NCBI RefSeq assembly: GCF_021869535.1
Contig: NW_026262679.1
Location: forward strand, 84,751,143 to 84,815,142
Source: Mytilus californianus
Taxonomy: Eukaryota; Mollusca; Bivalvia; Mytilida; Mytilidae
Direction of reading: 5' to 3'
DNA length: 64,000 nucleotides
Shown here: piece after piece, positions 11,840-26,400 of the stretch
Position numbering within the stretch: position 1 is the first letter of the stretch
How the letters are laid out: each line of letters begins with the position of its first letter
Made by a program: the position numbers and the translations under genes
The notes under the pieces: model-generated
What the model saw: the letters and a program-made list of their open reading frames with translations, nothing else
What the model was told of the DNA's origin: nothing
The model's database searches: none

Positions 11840-11912
11840 AAATCGATGGAAATCTAACAGATTGCACAGAGATTTCACACAAGATTTACTATCAGTATAG
11901 ACCAGTAGTCTG
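11840..11912 (+). promoter_or_regulatory. putative untranslated leader exon of copy 1 (3' part)
   Basis: The segment from GGAAATCTAACAGATT to the donor CTG|GTAAGT at 11912/11913 resembles the leader exons proposed for copies 2 and 3, which have GGAATCACAACAGATG at the same distance from a GACTA(G/C)|GTAAGT donor. The matching acceptor would be TTTTACAG at 14402, five bases before the ATG, giving a 2490-bp first intron. Similarity is modest and the transcription start and TATA box are not visible, so the left limit is arbitrary. Confidence 0.4.
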
Positions 11913-13199
11913 GTAAGTTTTTATGTTGAACAAATTTACTTCTAATACTATTATTAGTACTGTCATGCCGTATTTAGCATTCTGATACTTTTGCATAGTA
12001 TTCCAAACGTTTAAGGAAAACTAGGTGAAAGCAACATCAGGAATACTGACCTAGGATATGTAGAATACCATATTCACGTTAAATGATTGGACATAAAAAG
12101 TTGTCCATTACATAAATACAGGACTATAAATGTAAATTATTGTGCCTTAAAGTACAAATTGCTGTAATGCTAATGACAATGATAATGGTCAAACCTAAAA
12201 ATAGTATAAAACAAAAGCATAACTATACACATTAATCAAAGTGATTTGCGGTATACCGCGTTATTAAATATGTTGTGCTTTTTTCTCTCACTTGTCTGAA
12301 GGTATTTCTCCATAAGGCACCAATTACTTATGCCTTGTGTTCATTAAGTAGTCAAAATACATTGCCTGATGCACTTGTGTCAATACCAACATACTATTAA
12401 TTTTATTTTAATATCATGTTGCGTTTTTTTGTTTTTTTTGTTTGTTGTGTTTTTACATGTCTACTGTCTAGTTTGCATATATCATTGTTCTGCAAATGTC
12501 TAAAATGATATTGTTTGGTGTGTTAAGGCCCTCCTAGGGTCCTAATTTGTTGAATAAAAATATTCTATTCTATTCTTTTCTATACACCAATCATAAAATG
12601 GGAATTAATAAATATTATACTTTAAACCACAATTTATAATTTCTGCTCAAGTTCCTGGTGCAATAAGGATACCATTGTTAGCAGATGTGTTGCTCGTGAC
12701 AAGTAAAAATAACAGCAGTAAGTCATATTCAGTATTAAGCGTGACGGGGAAAGGTGGTTGAATGACACGGATATTTTGTAAGAGTCAACCTAGTCATAAT
12801 GGCGTTTGTAAAACTATGACGTGACCACTACAATTATACCAAACCTTGAATCAGTAGGTTCCTTGTAAGCAACAACCCTCTATCAAGGAAATGTTTATGG
12901 GCAAGGCAAGGTCTTCAGATATCCCATCAACTGGATGTATACATCTATACCCCATATTCAAGTGCTGCTCGAATATTGATATATATAGATATGGAAAGTT
13001 CGCAATGAGAAAATACATGTCATCTCTTTTGCTCTAAAATCTCACTAGCTCTCTATCTATCCCCTTTGTCAATTCTTAAATGTAAATCAAGATATGAAGC
13101 TGATTCAACTGTGTCTGTAGTATCCTTTATTTCCAGTTCGATTGGAGAAAGGCGATCAACAGTCACAAAAATGGGAAATAACCAGTAAAATATTGGTTA

Positions 13200-13600
13200 A
13201 TTAATTGATTATTGTTTTCTTAACGTCCAGTGGTAAATATCACATACATGTACATGACGATTGAGAGCGAATAAACAATGAATGCAATAGTTAGTTTCTG
13301 CAAGGTAGGGTCGACCGTGATGAAAGGCGGGAAATTTTGACTCACTGTGATATGAGGGTATGTTGGATAGGGACACACATTTTGAATTGCAAAAGGCCAC
13401 CTACGGACCCCTCACACAATTTTTGCACGGGTTCGTTAACGTGCATAGAGCGTGACACTCTCTCTCAACATGGCTTCTGATTTAACGCCCCCATTCTGAC
13501 AGGGAGTTGGCTGCGCATTGTACATCCCACACAGTCAAGCGGACGTACAAACTTTTGCTGTCGGTAAGACGAACACCAAGGTGACCATATTTCTATACCC
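13200..13600 (-). repeat. dispersed repeat, about 400 bp, upstream of copy 1 coding start
   Basis: Starts with a TTAACGTCCAGTGG word after a TTGATT-rich run and ends near GGTGACCATATTTCTATACC. A copy of the same length and order lies at 36565-36965, upstream of copy 2, and decayed traces lie at 62370 upstream of copy 3. The family is dispersed (partial copies near 9.65 and 39.3 kb), so its presence before all three paralogs may reflect duplication or independent insertion. Confidence 0.6.
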
Positions 13601-14406
13601 TTGTGTGTATCAGCAAAAGAACATTATCTATATGGCCGAAGGTAAAGTTGATGAAATCGCTGGCTTCTTTTGTTTTTCTTAAGACACCTCTATATACAGA
13701 ATGTTTCTTCCAAACAAAAAAAAACAAGTCAGTAAGAAAAGAATCAAAATTGGATCCCATATTGCTTCCAATAGTTAAGCACGTCCACAAATATGTTGTC
13801 AGTAAAATAAAATCAAGATTCTTAATGATGCCTTATTTATTTTTTGTTGGAATCAGAATGTGTGTTTTTGACGAATTATGATTTGTTCCTACCTAAGACA
13901 ATTCGTACCTCCGTTTACCATTTGTTTTTACTTGGACTACTTGTTTGAATTCTAAAATTAATTTTAAAACGGGATGCTTGAGTAAATGGCGAAGAAATTG
14001 AACGTTAAATTAACACTACCGCATGAAGAGAGGAATTTGAATTGTATATACTCTACAAATATTTTGAACAAACATCTGCTTCAGTGCGCCCCTCGATATG
14101 CGGCCATATTTCCACAGTCACTCTGAAATTCGATTCAGATTACTGATAGAATAGATATTAGTATTTTAGAAAGAGGTTTTGTATTTGGCCAACCCATAAG
14201 ACATATTTAATGTTAAAAAATAATAAAAATATATGACTTCTTTTTTTACACATGATAATCCGATAATACACATGTTCCCCATCTACAAATGTATTCTTCC
14301 AGTGGACAGAACTAGTTTTATCATAAATAAGAGTTCTACAATTAATAATTTAAAATTATGTATTCTAGGATTTTTTTTTTAATCGTTTCAAATGTTTTAC
14401 AGAAAA

Positions 14407-17400
14407 ATGAAGACCCTAGTACTACTTGTTCTGTACACGTCAGCCGTATACTCTCAGTTTCAGTTGAACAAACTTAGCTACTTAAAACTTCCCTATACTA
14501 CCAACAATGATTATGGATTTTTAAGAAACGCTGCTCACAAAGCTGCTTATGATTCACAAGAACGGATACTGTATGTGTTAGGTAAGGTGTGTGAGTGTGT
14601 ATGTGTGTTTTCACTTAAGTATGCTTATATACACTGTAATTAACGAATCTGTATTTTGTTAAACTAAAACGTTGAAGAGCTTATCAAACCAAAAAAGACA
14701 AGTATAGCCAATGAAATCTAGACATGCGAGGTGGAGATATATTCCTCGATTTAAAACGATTTTCAAAATTTTATAATAGCAAATTTAAAATTAAACAATA
14801 TCATGCACGTAGCTCAGTACTGGCTACTGAGCTTGTGAAACCCTTAGGGACTAACAGTCCACTGGCAGAAGTAATCTCATAAACAGTACCAGTTTACTGC
14901 ACCAGATGCGCATTTCGATAGTTAATGTCTCATTAGTAATTCTCGAGGCCGAAATGAAAAAAATGATACAAACGTTGAAGAGCTGATCTATCCAAAAAGG
15001 ACCTTAGTATAGCCTAATCCGCCTAAGTATAATGTCAATCAACTCTATAGACTTTCTGTTATTTTTATTGAAATTCAATCATTGGTTTGGAAAGAATTGC
15101 GGATAAAAAGTGGTATCATATAAATACGATTAACGAACGTATCGACTCAAAAATTCAAAATATGCCATTTTCAGCGATCATGTTAATTTTTTCAGTTTTG
15201 ATTTTGATTTTTAACTTTTTCTCTTTAATTAATAGCTTTTCGAGTTAGATAGAGAGCACTATTTGCCTTTTTCAGTGCTATTAACACGAGATTTTTGTAT
15301 TGTACTTAGTAAATCTCATAGTAATTTGTACACATTTAAGTTTAAGTCAGGACAAAAATCATAATTAACTTCTTCTAAGCTTCTACCAATCCTCGAATCA
15401 AATGGGCATTATAATTCGGATGTGACAATTATTTTTTTGTGGATTTAACACTGCAAATATAGATGCTTTGAAGACTTCTCCATTTCAATTAATTGACAAA
15501 TATTACATAGTTTATATATCGTTTTCCATCAAAATATTGTACACTGAGCAATGATGCGACTGCTTGAAATATTAAATCTTGCTAATAACCACTTAAAGGG
15601 CTATGCCTTTAGACATCTTGAATATTTAGAGGCAATCATAAGAAGCATGGGGTGTAAATGTACCAATACGAAAATTATTCTGATAGTGTTGTACATTATT
15701 AGTTGCTTTTATTAAAATCACCGGTTGTGATTAGTAAAGTGTTGCACCAAAATAAAATTAGTAATTAGATTATAAGAGTAAAGGCCCGAATATTATTTAA
15801 ATATTTTACAATAATGATCGTTAATTTTTTCCTTTTTAAACTTTTTGAAAGGAAAACATCAAGATCGTCTTATGCTGATATGTTTTCCTAGGCGATACTT
15901 GATATACTAGTATATTATTTGATAAGACGACACTTGTATATTTGTTATAAGGTTAGCAATCTATATTTGAGGCTTTTAATACGACCCAGTTATGGAGTAT
16001 TTTTTATACAAAAATGGAAACAAGTTCGTTTTCTTAGAATTAAAATTATATACTTGTATTCTTATTCTTATTTTGTTCCGAATTTTATAACAAAAGAACC
16101 GAAAGAAGAAATGAAAAGATAACGGATTTGATTTCAGGTAGTCAATCAGGAGCCAATCAACCACGTCTTCTTCATGTTATTGATATTTCTAACCCGTCCG
16201 CCCCTAATAAACTCTACACCCACTCATTTGATGCTGTTGACAATGGAAAGGCAAATGATATTGCCGTTTGTGGTGACACGGTAGCGGTCAGCATAGAATC
16301 ATCGTTAGCCACTAAAGAAGGACACGTGGAACTCTTTAGAACTTTTCAACGTGGTAATGTTCAGCTAGTTAGTTTTGGAAGAGAACAAGGTATAACATAA
16401 TTTGATGTTGAATTCTATTTGTTCAATAGGCTTATTGAAAACGAATAGAATTAATCTGCAGAGATTATGAAAAAAACCAAACTTTGTGTTGCTCATATGC
16501 TTCTTTTTGTAATTTTATTGAGGTGTAAAAGCGTGGACCGAAGCACATTATGTATGAAGCTTGGAAGCGCTTCAAACTAAAAATGTGCGCATGATCAACG
16601 CTTTTACAACCTATAACATAACAATAAAAAAAGCATTCAATTGTTATAATTACATATGCTACAACCATGAAATAAGTGTTATATCAAATTTGTCGGTTGT
16701 TTTCCTATGCATTCTTATGACGTTGTCACAGGAAGCACATAATGTCATGAATGTTGAATTTTATTTGTAGATAAAATCTGATTTTAGAATTTAAGAATGC
16801 ATCTCGATTGGTGTTAGCCAATCAAAAGTAAGGATTCTAATGAAACATACATGTAATGTAATTATTGACGTATATACAATGCTTCACTGTTCCATATTTT
16901 CTTGTTTTCAAATAGAAACGTGAAAAAGGGCAAGATTATATAAAATTAACACTTAAAGTATAACTCTTTAATGTTGTTTAAAAAAAAAATTAACAGTTGG
17001 AGTTGATCCTAAAGGACTTGCTTTTACGTCTGATTGCCAGAAGCTTATCATCGCTAATGAAGGTCGTGGTAACTTGGATGAAATTGCTCAGTCTTTTGTT
17101 GATCCACCAGGGACAGTAACGATTCTCCTTAGAAATGACGTTGGGTCTCCAGCTTTGGTCACAATCAGTTTCGATCTGTTTTTATCTGGCAGGTATTTTT
17201 TATTACGTGAATAAAAAAAAAAAAAAATGATGTTGTGAAATTTTAAATCAAGAAAGAAAAAAATAGACTCAACAATTATATCAATCCCAAAAAATAGGAA
17301 TTTCCCCACGGAAAAGATATCAAAAGACATCAAATGTATATGTATTTGATAGTAGCAAGATTTTCAGACGTTCTTGATCAAGATAGCATTGCTCCTACTT

Positions 17401-20400
17401 TACTTAAGGTAGATTCACGGTAACCGCCATCTTGGATTGTACTATCGCAGTACACAATAAGTCTAGTTATTTGCCCAAATCTGCAAATGTGTAGACAGAT
17501 GTGCAATTTTATTGGTTAGACTGTTTATATATATGAAGAAAACTTGCTGATTTATTGCATTATCCAAAATATTTAAACAAATAAAAAACATTTGTGTTTT
17601 AGAATCATTTTTTTTCAACTAAGCCATTCAAGGGGAGATAACTCTTTCAGTAAAAAATTTATACTGGACTGATAGGGAAATTTTTTATTTTTACTTGTAG
17701 CAAGATAACAAGTTCGGGGACCCCATTTTTTCTTTTTATTTTCCTAAAACATATTATAAAACCTATCTTCTCACAATTTATTTCAAAATTCTATCTCATA
17801 GATTTCTTTTTATGCACAAAAATGTTTTTTTTATGATCATTCTAACCAAATTTATGCAATTTTCAACGACTAGTAGCTTGAAAAATAGCACGGTGACCCA
17901 TCTTTTTTATTATATTTTTAAAAAGAGCATAGTAAAATCTTCATTTTGGCAAAGTATAAGAAAATTCTATCTCGGGAAACATATACCTATGATCTACCTT
18001 AAGAAAACAACAGAGAAAAATACAGCAAAAGGAAACACATGCATAGCATGAAATTGCGTACAATGAAATGATAGACCAAAAGAGGTAATAATTATATCAG
18101 TTTGAATTCTTATATCTGAATGTTTTGAACTGTATGTTCATACGTACAAAAACGTAATCGAGTATAATTGATTTCAAATTTTTGGTAATCATAAATACAA
18201 CTTTACATGGTCTCCAAAATCTCCCTGTATTCATATATATCAAAGTCAACAACAGCTATGTACCACAGAATAAAAGCATATTGATGAAGCAGCTAACAAA
18301 GTAACAATAATAAAAGGAAATGCAAGAATATTAAATTTTTATTTAAAACGTCTTATATTGACCGCATATATTATATCATGATGGTTCATACTTTTGCAAA
18401 TATAAGTCTATATTATTTCATGAACTGTAACTGTTACTTTTGTTTTACAAATAAAGCTACTAACTAAAAGATTTGAACCAATTTTCCTATTCAACTTCAA
18501 CAGACTAAATTGAAATCGTGCATAGGAATTTGTAGCAAATCTTAATCTGGACTTAGGTCCTTTTAGAGTGTTTCAACCCAGATTTACTTCTTTCACCCTT
18601 TGTTTATTTCTCCACGTAGTTTTTGGTCGATGTTCATAAATCCTGTATTGCTGCATGTTTTCGCTTAGGGAAACCGAGTACCAAAATAAAGGAGTAAGGT
18701 GGGTTTATCGAGGAAACCATAATGCTGGTATAATAAACAAAATGTCTGACGACCTTGAACCTGAACAAGTTACCATTAGCAACGACCAACGATTCGCTTA
18801 TATCTCTCTTCCTGTAAGTATGCAAAGTTTTGTTTGATATTAACTTTTTTAATATTATTTCAGTTTATGCGCAACTGCATATGTTCTGTAAGTTATTCCC
18901 AGATATGTGTCAACTTTTTATTCTCAGAGATGTGTCAACTTTTTATTCCCAGAGATGTGTCAACTTTTTATTCCAAGAGATATGTAAACTTTTTATTCCT
19001 AGACATATGTAAACTTTTTATTCCAAGAGATGTGTAAACTTTTTATACCCAGACATATGTAAAATTTTTATTAATAGAGATGTGTAAACTTTTATTCCCG
19101 GAGATATGTAAACTTTTTACGAATTGTTAGTAGCCATTTGCCTCATTTCAATGACTGTATACTGTTGATTTTTTTGCAACATTACTGCGAATTTGTTCTT
19201 CAAATTTAATTTGAATGGTAAATTTTAAAATTGTATTGACTCCAATCTGAACTATACCAGTCAGTTATCATACCTTTTGTAAACTCTCCGTTGATTAATT
19301 TAGTAGAAAATGATAAGAAACTAAAGTTCCAACTCCTCTTGGCAAATTTTACATGGATTTTGGCTGTTCTTTTTGGTGCTTTTTGATCATATATATGTAG
19401 CTCCTCGTGTATTTGAAATAGATATACTAGTATTAAGAAGATGTGGTATGAGTGCCAATGAGACAACTCTCCATCCAAGTCACAGTTTGTATAAGTAAAC
19501 CACTATAGGTCAAAGTACGGCCTTCAACACGGAGCCTTAGCTCACACCGAACAGCAAGCTATAAAGGGCCCCAAAAATGACTAGTGTAAAACCATTCAAA
19601 CAGGAAAACCAACGGTCTAATCTATATAAAAAACGAGAAACGAGAAACACTTATAAAATTGAGAATGGAAATGGGGAATATGTCAAAAAGACAACAATCC
19701 GACCAAAAAGCAGACAACAGCCGAAGGCCACCAATGGGTCTTCAATGCAGCGAGAAAATCCCGCACCCGGAGGTGGTCCTCAGCTGGCCCCTAAGTAAAC
19801 CACAACAACAAACGACAACCACTAGTCAATAGGTTCCTGACTAAGGACAGTACTTATATATCCTTGGTCATTAAATTTTTGGTTTGAGCGTTCCTCATAA
19901 GGGTAAATCCGAAAAGCGCTTCGGACTAACCAAAGTATTATTTTAATAGTTCAGACCAAGTTTGAATTGTTCTTGACAACGTTTGATCCAAGTTTCATGT
20001 GCAGCTACGAAAAAAAAATTGTTTTCAATTCAGACTAGGTCCAGCATATTTCAGACTCTTGAAACTTCCGGTCACAATCGATGAGGATCATTTAGACTAT
20101 TTGTAAAAAAAACCTTACTGTTATTGTTACATTTAGTATAAATAAATGCGAATGCTACTTTTCTTTTCATACTCTTTTCTGGTGTATAGAGATCGTGAAA
20201 AAAAAGAATCGTGAAAATTCCAAATCTGCATGCTTACTTAAATGTTAAGGCTAAATAAAGGTTTTATTTTGTTTTTTATGTCTTATTTTTTTTTTTTTTT
20301 TATTTTTGTGTGCTCTTTATACGCCCGTCAATTTTTGACGGGACGTATTATGGTATACAAATGTCCGGTGTCCGTCCGTCTGTCTGTCCGTCTGTCCGTC

Positions 20401-23400
20401 CGTCCGTCTGTCTGTCCGGCGTAAACATGTCGCACCGTAACTTGAGAATGACTTATCCAAATTTCATGAAACTTAACATAGTTGTTTCTTATGATTGTCA
20501 AACGATCTGTATACTTTTTGGATAAATAAGATTGAAACTTTTGAAGTTACGGGACTTAGTAACTAAAACAGGTGTGTGTTTTTTTTTCACATGTCGCTCC
20601 GTATCTCAAAAACAATTTATGATTATTGCTTAAAACTTCACACACTTCTTAGTTATATTAATCTTAAGATCTGTATACTTTTTGGTGATGATTCAAAATT
20701 TTATTTTAGAGATATTGAGTATTTTGTTAAAAAAGGGGAGGGTTTTTTCACATGTCGCGCCGTATCTCAAAAACAGTTTATGATTATTGCTTTAAACTTT
20801 ACACACTTCTTAGTTATATTAACCTTAAGATCTGTATACTTTTTAGTGATGATTCAAAATTTGATTTTTGAGTTATTGAGTATTTTGTAAAAAAAGGAGG
20901 AGGGGTTTTTCACATGTCGCGCCGTATCTCAGAAACGATTTATCATTATTGCTTAAAATTTTACACACTTCTTAGTTATATTAATCTAAAGATCTGTATA
21001 CTTTTTGGTTTTGATTCAAAATTTTATTTTTGAGATATTGATTTTTTTTTTTTAAAAGGGGGGTTTTCACATGTCGCGCCGTATCTCAAAAACGATTTAT
21101 CATTATTGCTTAAAAGTTTACACACTTCTTAGTTATATTAATCTAAAGATCTGTATACTTTTTGGTTTTGATTCAAAATTTTATTTTAGAGATATTGAGT
21201 TTTTTGTAAAAAAAAAAGGGGGGTTTTCGCATGTCACGCCGTATGTCAGAAACTATTTATGCATATTGCATAAAAATTCACACACAAGACGACGGGCGTA
21301 TCATGCGCTCATGGCGCAGCTGTTTATTTTTTTTGTTTTTCTCAAAGCGTGAATAAAGTACAATTTGTGGCTGGCACCTAGAACTGTTCACCACGCATTG
21401 GTGGACTTCTAATAAATGTTCTCCATCGAGTCTTGAATACATCAGTGGGTGTTATGTGTTGAACAACGATTGTAAAAGAAGTGGGTTGTGGCTCTCAAAA
21501 TTTAGGAAGGTCGCCTTAAAATAATTTGCACGCCGATCGGAGGAGTTTCATCAGGTTTATGTAAATAGATGAATGTTTTAAACAGCTACTTCAAGAAAGT
21601 CAAAATGAAAGTATTTTTTACAAAAAGTATATGCATTGGGGAATACTTATTAATTTCTCAGGAAAAAAGTGCCTTGTATTTTTTAACGGGTGTAATTTTA
21701 GAAATCCCTTTAAATTCCAGATCTTTTAATTTCTTATATTTTTGTCTATATCAATCTATATATTATACATAAACATAACGTTTCTTTTAACAGGAAAATA
21801 ATGCAGTTGCAAGAATTGATATCAATGCATATAATGTTAATGAAATATTTCCTCTTGGAGAAAAGAATTGGCAGTATTTCGGTATCGATTGCAGTGATCA
21901 AGATGGAGGTATAATAATATGTTGTTATGAATTTTAAACTAAAGCCTTATCTTATCCATTAACAAATAAAAAAATTTACAAAAGCAAACCGTCATTCGTT
22001 AAATTAAAGGTGTAAACAGAACAAAATGCTCCGAAACACACTTTTTTATTTATTTTTTTATTTTTCTATTTTTTTTTTATTTTTTTTTTTTTTGGGGGGG
22101 GGGGGGTCTTTTTTATTGTTTATGTTGTTATTTTTAAGGTATGATGACTTGACTTGTACTACTCTTAATAAAGGATGATTTGCATATGAAAGTGTCTTTA
22201 ATAAAGTTGAAAAATTTATTGTAGTTTAATATCTCGTAGAGTCTGATCCTCTGTAAATGGATTATAAAGAAACTTAGCGTATTGTTTACATATATTTTAA
22301 TATTATCATTTCCTTTGTTTAAGGGGGGAAATTATCGTTCTATCCGGTTTATTCCATGAGACAAGCTACTGATATTGAGATCACTACTTTCAATGGTATG
22401 GAGGTTATATTAACTGCAGAACAAGGAATGATAAAACGATATACTGCTGCCCAAGGCGACGAATTTGACGAATCTAAGCGAGCAAGAACAATTGCCCAAG
22501 GTTAGTAAATCATATTAATCTTATAAAAATAAAAATAAAAATAATTCAACAACTCTCATGTGAAGATGGATATTGACCCTCTAATACTTTAGCTGAATAT
22601 TCATGAGATGTTGGTATTGTATGATTTTAGTATGAAGTCGATTTTCACTGAACTAGTACACATTTTTGTTTAGGGCCAGCTGAAGCCCGCCTCCGGGTGC
22701 GGGATTTTCTCGCTGTGTTGAAGACCCATTGGTGGCCATCGGCTATTTTCTGCTCTTCGGTCGGATTGTTGTCTCTTTGACACATTCCTCATTTCCATTC
22801 TCAATTTTATTGTGTCCTTTAATATTTTATATAACTTATTTTAACGCCATGCGTATTGAATTATAGGCATTTCGTACCCCGACCATTTCGTACCGCTCAT
22901 TTTGTACCCTCGGTAAAACCATTTCGAACCCTGACCATTTAGTACCTTGACCATTTCGTACCTCATGGAATATTTATATGTATGCCATTTCGTACATCAT
23001 GGAAGATTTGTATGTATGCCATTTCGTACCTCATGGAATATTTAATTATTCACTTACATGTATCACAAATCCTTCCTTTGGAGAAGACGTTACTAAAGTG
23101 TAAAATGTGTCTGATATATGTGTTATGTTTAAACTAGACAAAATGCAATGAAAAACTATTACAGATGCCATGTACTGCTTGGTTAAACAAATCATAGGAC
23201 TTAAGAAAATTTCAACTGCTCTAAGCATTTTATTTATGTTTTATTTATTTTTTTAAATTAAAATCATCTCAAAATGTTTTATAACATATTTTACTTCTTT
23301 ATGCGTTTATCTAAACAATAATTGTTTGTATATCTTGTTGAATGGACCAGTATGCATTAAATATAAATAATTCTAAAACTTATAATGATGCAGTATCGAG

Positions 23401-26400
23401 GGTCCTCCCTTTGTTAAATTATCTCCAATACCTTTGTAGGTATAACATTGAAAATATTTACAAATATATGATACGAAATAGAAAACATGTATTCAGTCAA
23501 TGAGGTTCAAAATGGTATATGCAGCTGGCCCATATAGTACGAAATGGTTTTGATCATAGGTTCGAAATGGTAAATGTTGGGTACGAAATGGTAATTTTGG
23601 GTACGAAATGGCAGAGGTACGAAAGGGTCAAGGTCCGAAATGACTTGCTACCTGCGTATTAAGGTCACTGTGACTTTTAAGATAAAAGACTTCAGTAAAA
23701 TTTATTGAAATTATTAACTCTATGGTCGGGTTGTTGTCTCTTTGACACATTCCCCATTTCCATTATCAATTTTATTGAGATAAGGATATACTCCATATAA
23801 AAGTATAGTCTGTATCATTAAAATTTTATCTATTTGATCAGTGAGCTCAATGATATGCGTGATAAAGTCGCTGTGACCTTCAAACATATCAGCAAAATGA
23901 TTTTTATTAACATTTTACCCCAAATCTTAGAAGATTTAATTCATCATTTTCATATAACAGCACAAAAGTTTACCCACAATACGTCAAAAAAGAATTATAT
24001 TGCCATATCGGGGCCTTGATGGCCGACTGGTCTAAGTAGTCGAACTATTGTATCACTAGCCTGTCAACACTGAGGTTGTAAGGGTAGAATCCCGCACATG
24101 GCAGGTGCGCTCGACTCCAATCTTAATTGATTAGGATTGTCAGATTTCCTACCGAAGGTCGATGATTCTCTCTGAGCACTCCGGCTTCCTCCATCAATAA
24201 AAACTGACCGCCACGAAATAGCACAATAGTGTGAAAGTGGCGTTAAACTTCAAACAATCAATATTGCCATGTTTATAACAATCTGTCACAAATGTTCCTT
24301 TTATCGTAGTAAAAATTAAACAGATTCAATAAAAAATCAAATCAAATAAGTTAACTTCTGAAAGATGAAAATTGTTATTTACAAATCTTAAGGTTGTTAC
24401 ATTAAAAATAACAACAGTTTCTTAAATGGTTTTTTTTCAATATAGAATGTATATTTTTTTTTAATGGAAAATTTACGGCTAGTCAGCGTGCTTGTTTTCT
24501 AGATAAAAGTATTGGTTATCTATAAATCTATAAATAGCCGGGTTTTTTTTTAATTTAAAAAGTAGAAAAAGAAATGAATGATAAACTCTGCGAAAAAATG
24601 TAATACAAGTAACAAGAGTATGAAAATTATATGTCAGAAGTATATTTAAAAACTTAGATGATTTAAATACACGGAGTAATATAGAATTTTTAAGCACACA
24701 TATTAAATGCATTGACTAAGAAAACACAGTGATGCTTATATCATAGGAAAAGTTGAAAGAGAGTAGCAAGCATTTTTGTGACCTAAACGATTATTTATTT
24801 AACAGAAGGGAGAAAAACAAATAATAATATTTAACCATAGCGCACACACCTTTAAATACAGTCTATACTGGGGCATTTCTCTTTTATGTTCACCAATTAC
24901 CACTATGTAGTCTGATTTTCTACCTCGTCATCCAGGAACTTTTGCTGGAGTCGGCTTTGGTAGCCACGTTTTGTTTTGAACTTTTGACGTAAACTTTTAT
25001 GAGTGTAGCTAAATAGTCAATGAGACAGTAACCCATCAAAACAAAGAAGATGGACAAAAAGTGATCTACGATGTGCGGCATATATTCTTGACCGTCATAT
25101 AACTTACGGCGTTGATAGTAAAAAAAAATATGACGTCACATATTTTTTCGCGAAATGAGATGTTTTCTATGGTAATCGAAATTCATTTAGGAAGAGGATG
25201 AATGGCAACTACTTGATCCTCAATTATGCAATACCCAGACCATTCTTCATTTGTCTTTGAAGTTTGTTTCAAATGCCAATACATAACATGAGTCGCGGTG
25301 TGTGCACCTTTACCGACAGCTCCCAAAACGACATCTATAAATAAGAAAAAGAATAAAAATAAAATGAAACTTTACTTTTTCTTTGGTTTTAGATGGCGAA
25401 TTTGCTGAATCAGATATTTCATGGACGGCTGACCTTTCAGCAGCAGTGCGCGATAACCAACGTCTTGGTAAGTTCTCGTACTTCTAAATACAAGTTTGTT
25501 CCCTTTTTATTTTTAGACAGCAAACTATGAAATTACTGTCAATATTTTATTTGGTTATTTAAAATATGAGGCATGTGTTAACAATCCTGGTATCTTTGAT
25601 GAGTTTATTTACAACCACTGGGTCGATGTCACTGCTGGTGGAGTTTTTATTCCCCGAGGGTATCACCAGCCCAGTAGTCAGCAATTCTGTGTTGACATGA
25701 ACTATCATTGATATGGTCATTATTATAAATTAATCGTTTCCAAAAGTTTGAATTTTTCGAAAAACTAAGTATTTTCTACCCCAGGAATGGATTACCTTAG
25801 CTATATTTGGCAAAACGTTTAGGAATTTTGGATCCTTAATGCTCTTCAACTTCGTACTTTATTTGGACTTTTCAACTTTTTCAGCGTCACTGATGAGTCT
25901 TTTGTAGACGGAACGCGCGTCTGACGTATAACATTTCAATCCTGGTATCTATGATGAATTTATTTACTTGTCAAAGAGGACGAAATCCATATAACTATAG
26001 TGTATTGTCGTTATTTCTTTTGGTATTCAGATAAACCAGAGAAAAAGATAATTAGGACTTCCTCCTCTATTAGTTTTCCTTTCCTGAAGGTTAAATTTTA
26101 AGTCCAATCAAAAATAACATCGGATATTTTTCTGAAGTTATTTTTTAAGAATATCAAGAAGCATTGCAGTGCGCTACTTTATGTTATAGAAAATATCCTG
26201 CTTTTAAGTATCAAAATTGAAAGTTTTCCTATAAATGTATCAACGTAAAGTGATAGTAAAGAAGACTTGAAATATTTACTAGTTCTCAAGAAAGGGGTAG
26301 AATATACCAGAGGGATAATCAAAATTCATAAGTCGAAGATAAAATCATGACAAAGACAGAAAGCAATGAAAAGACAAACATCAGTCGACAAAACACCCCG

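Noticed and set aside
11540..11857. 105-residue plus-strand frame upstream of copy 1
   Set aside because: No domain or signal peptide, composition like translated AT-rich DNA, and it overlaps the proposed leader exon; kept as non-coding.
14392..14406. Upstream in-frame ATG giving MFYRK before the signal peptide of copy 1
   Set aside because: An acceptor-like TTTTACAG lies between it and the second ATG, and copies 2 and 3 start at the position of the second ATG; the extension would also spoil the signal peptide.
18830..19037. Two overlapping frames with repeated words such as MCQLFIPRDVSTFY
   Set aside because: They are translations of the 25-bp minisatellite in an intron; the repeat explains the pattern.
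24007..24100. tRNA-like sequence with A- and B-box words
   Set aside because: It is the head of a SINE with target duplications, not a functional tRNA gene; the B-box and the cloverleaf are decayed.
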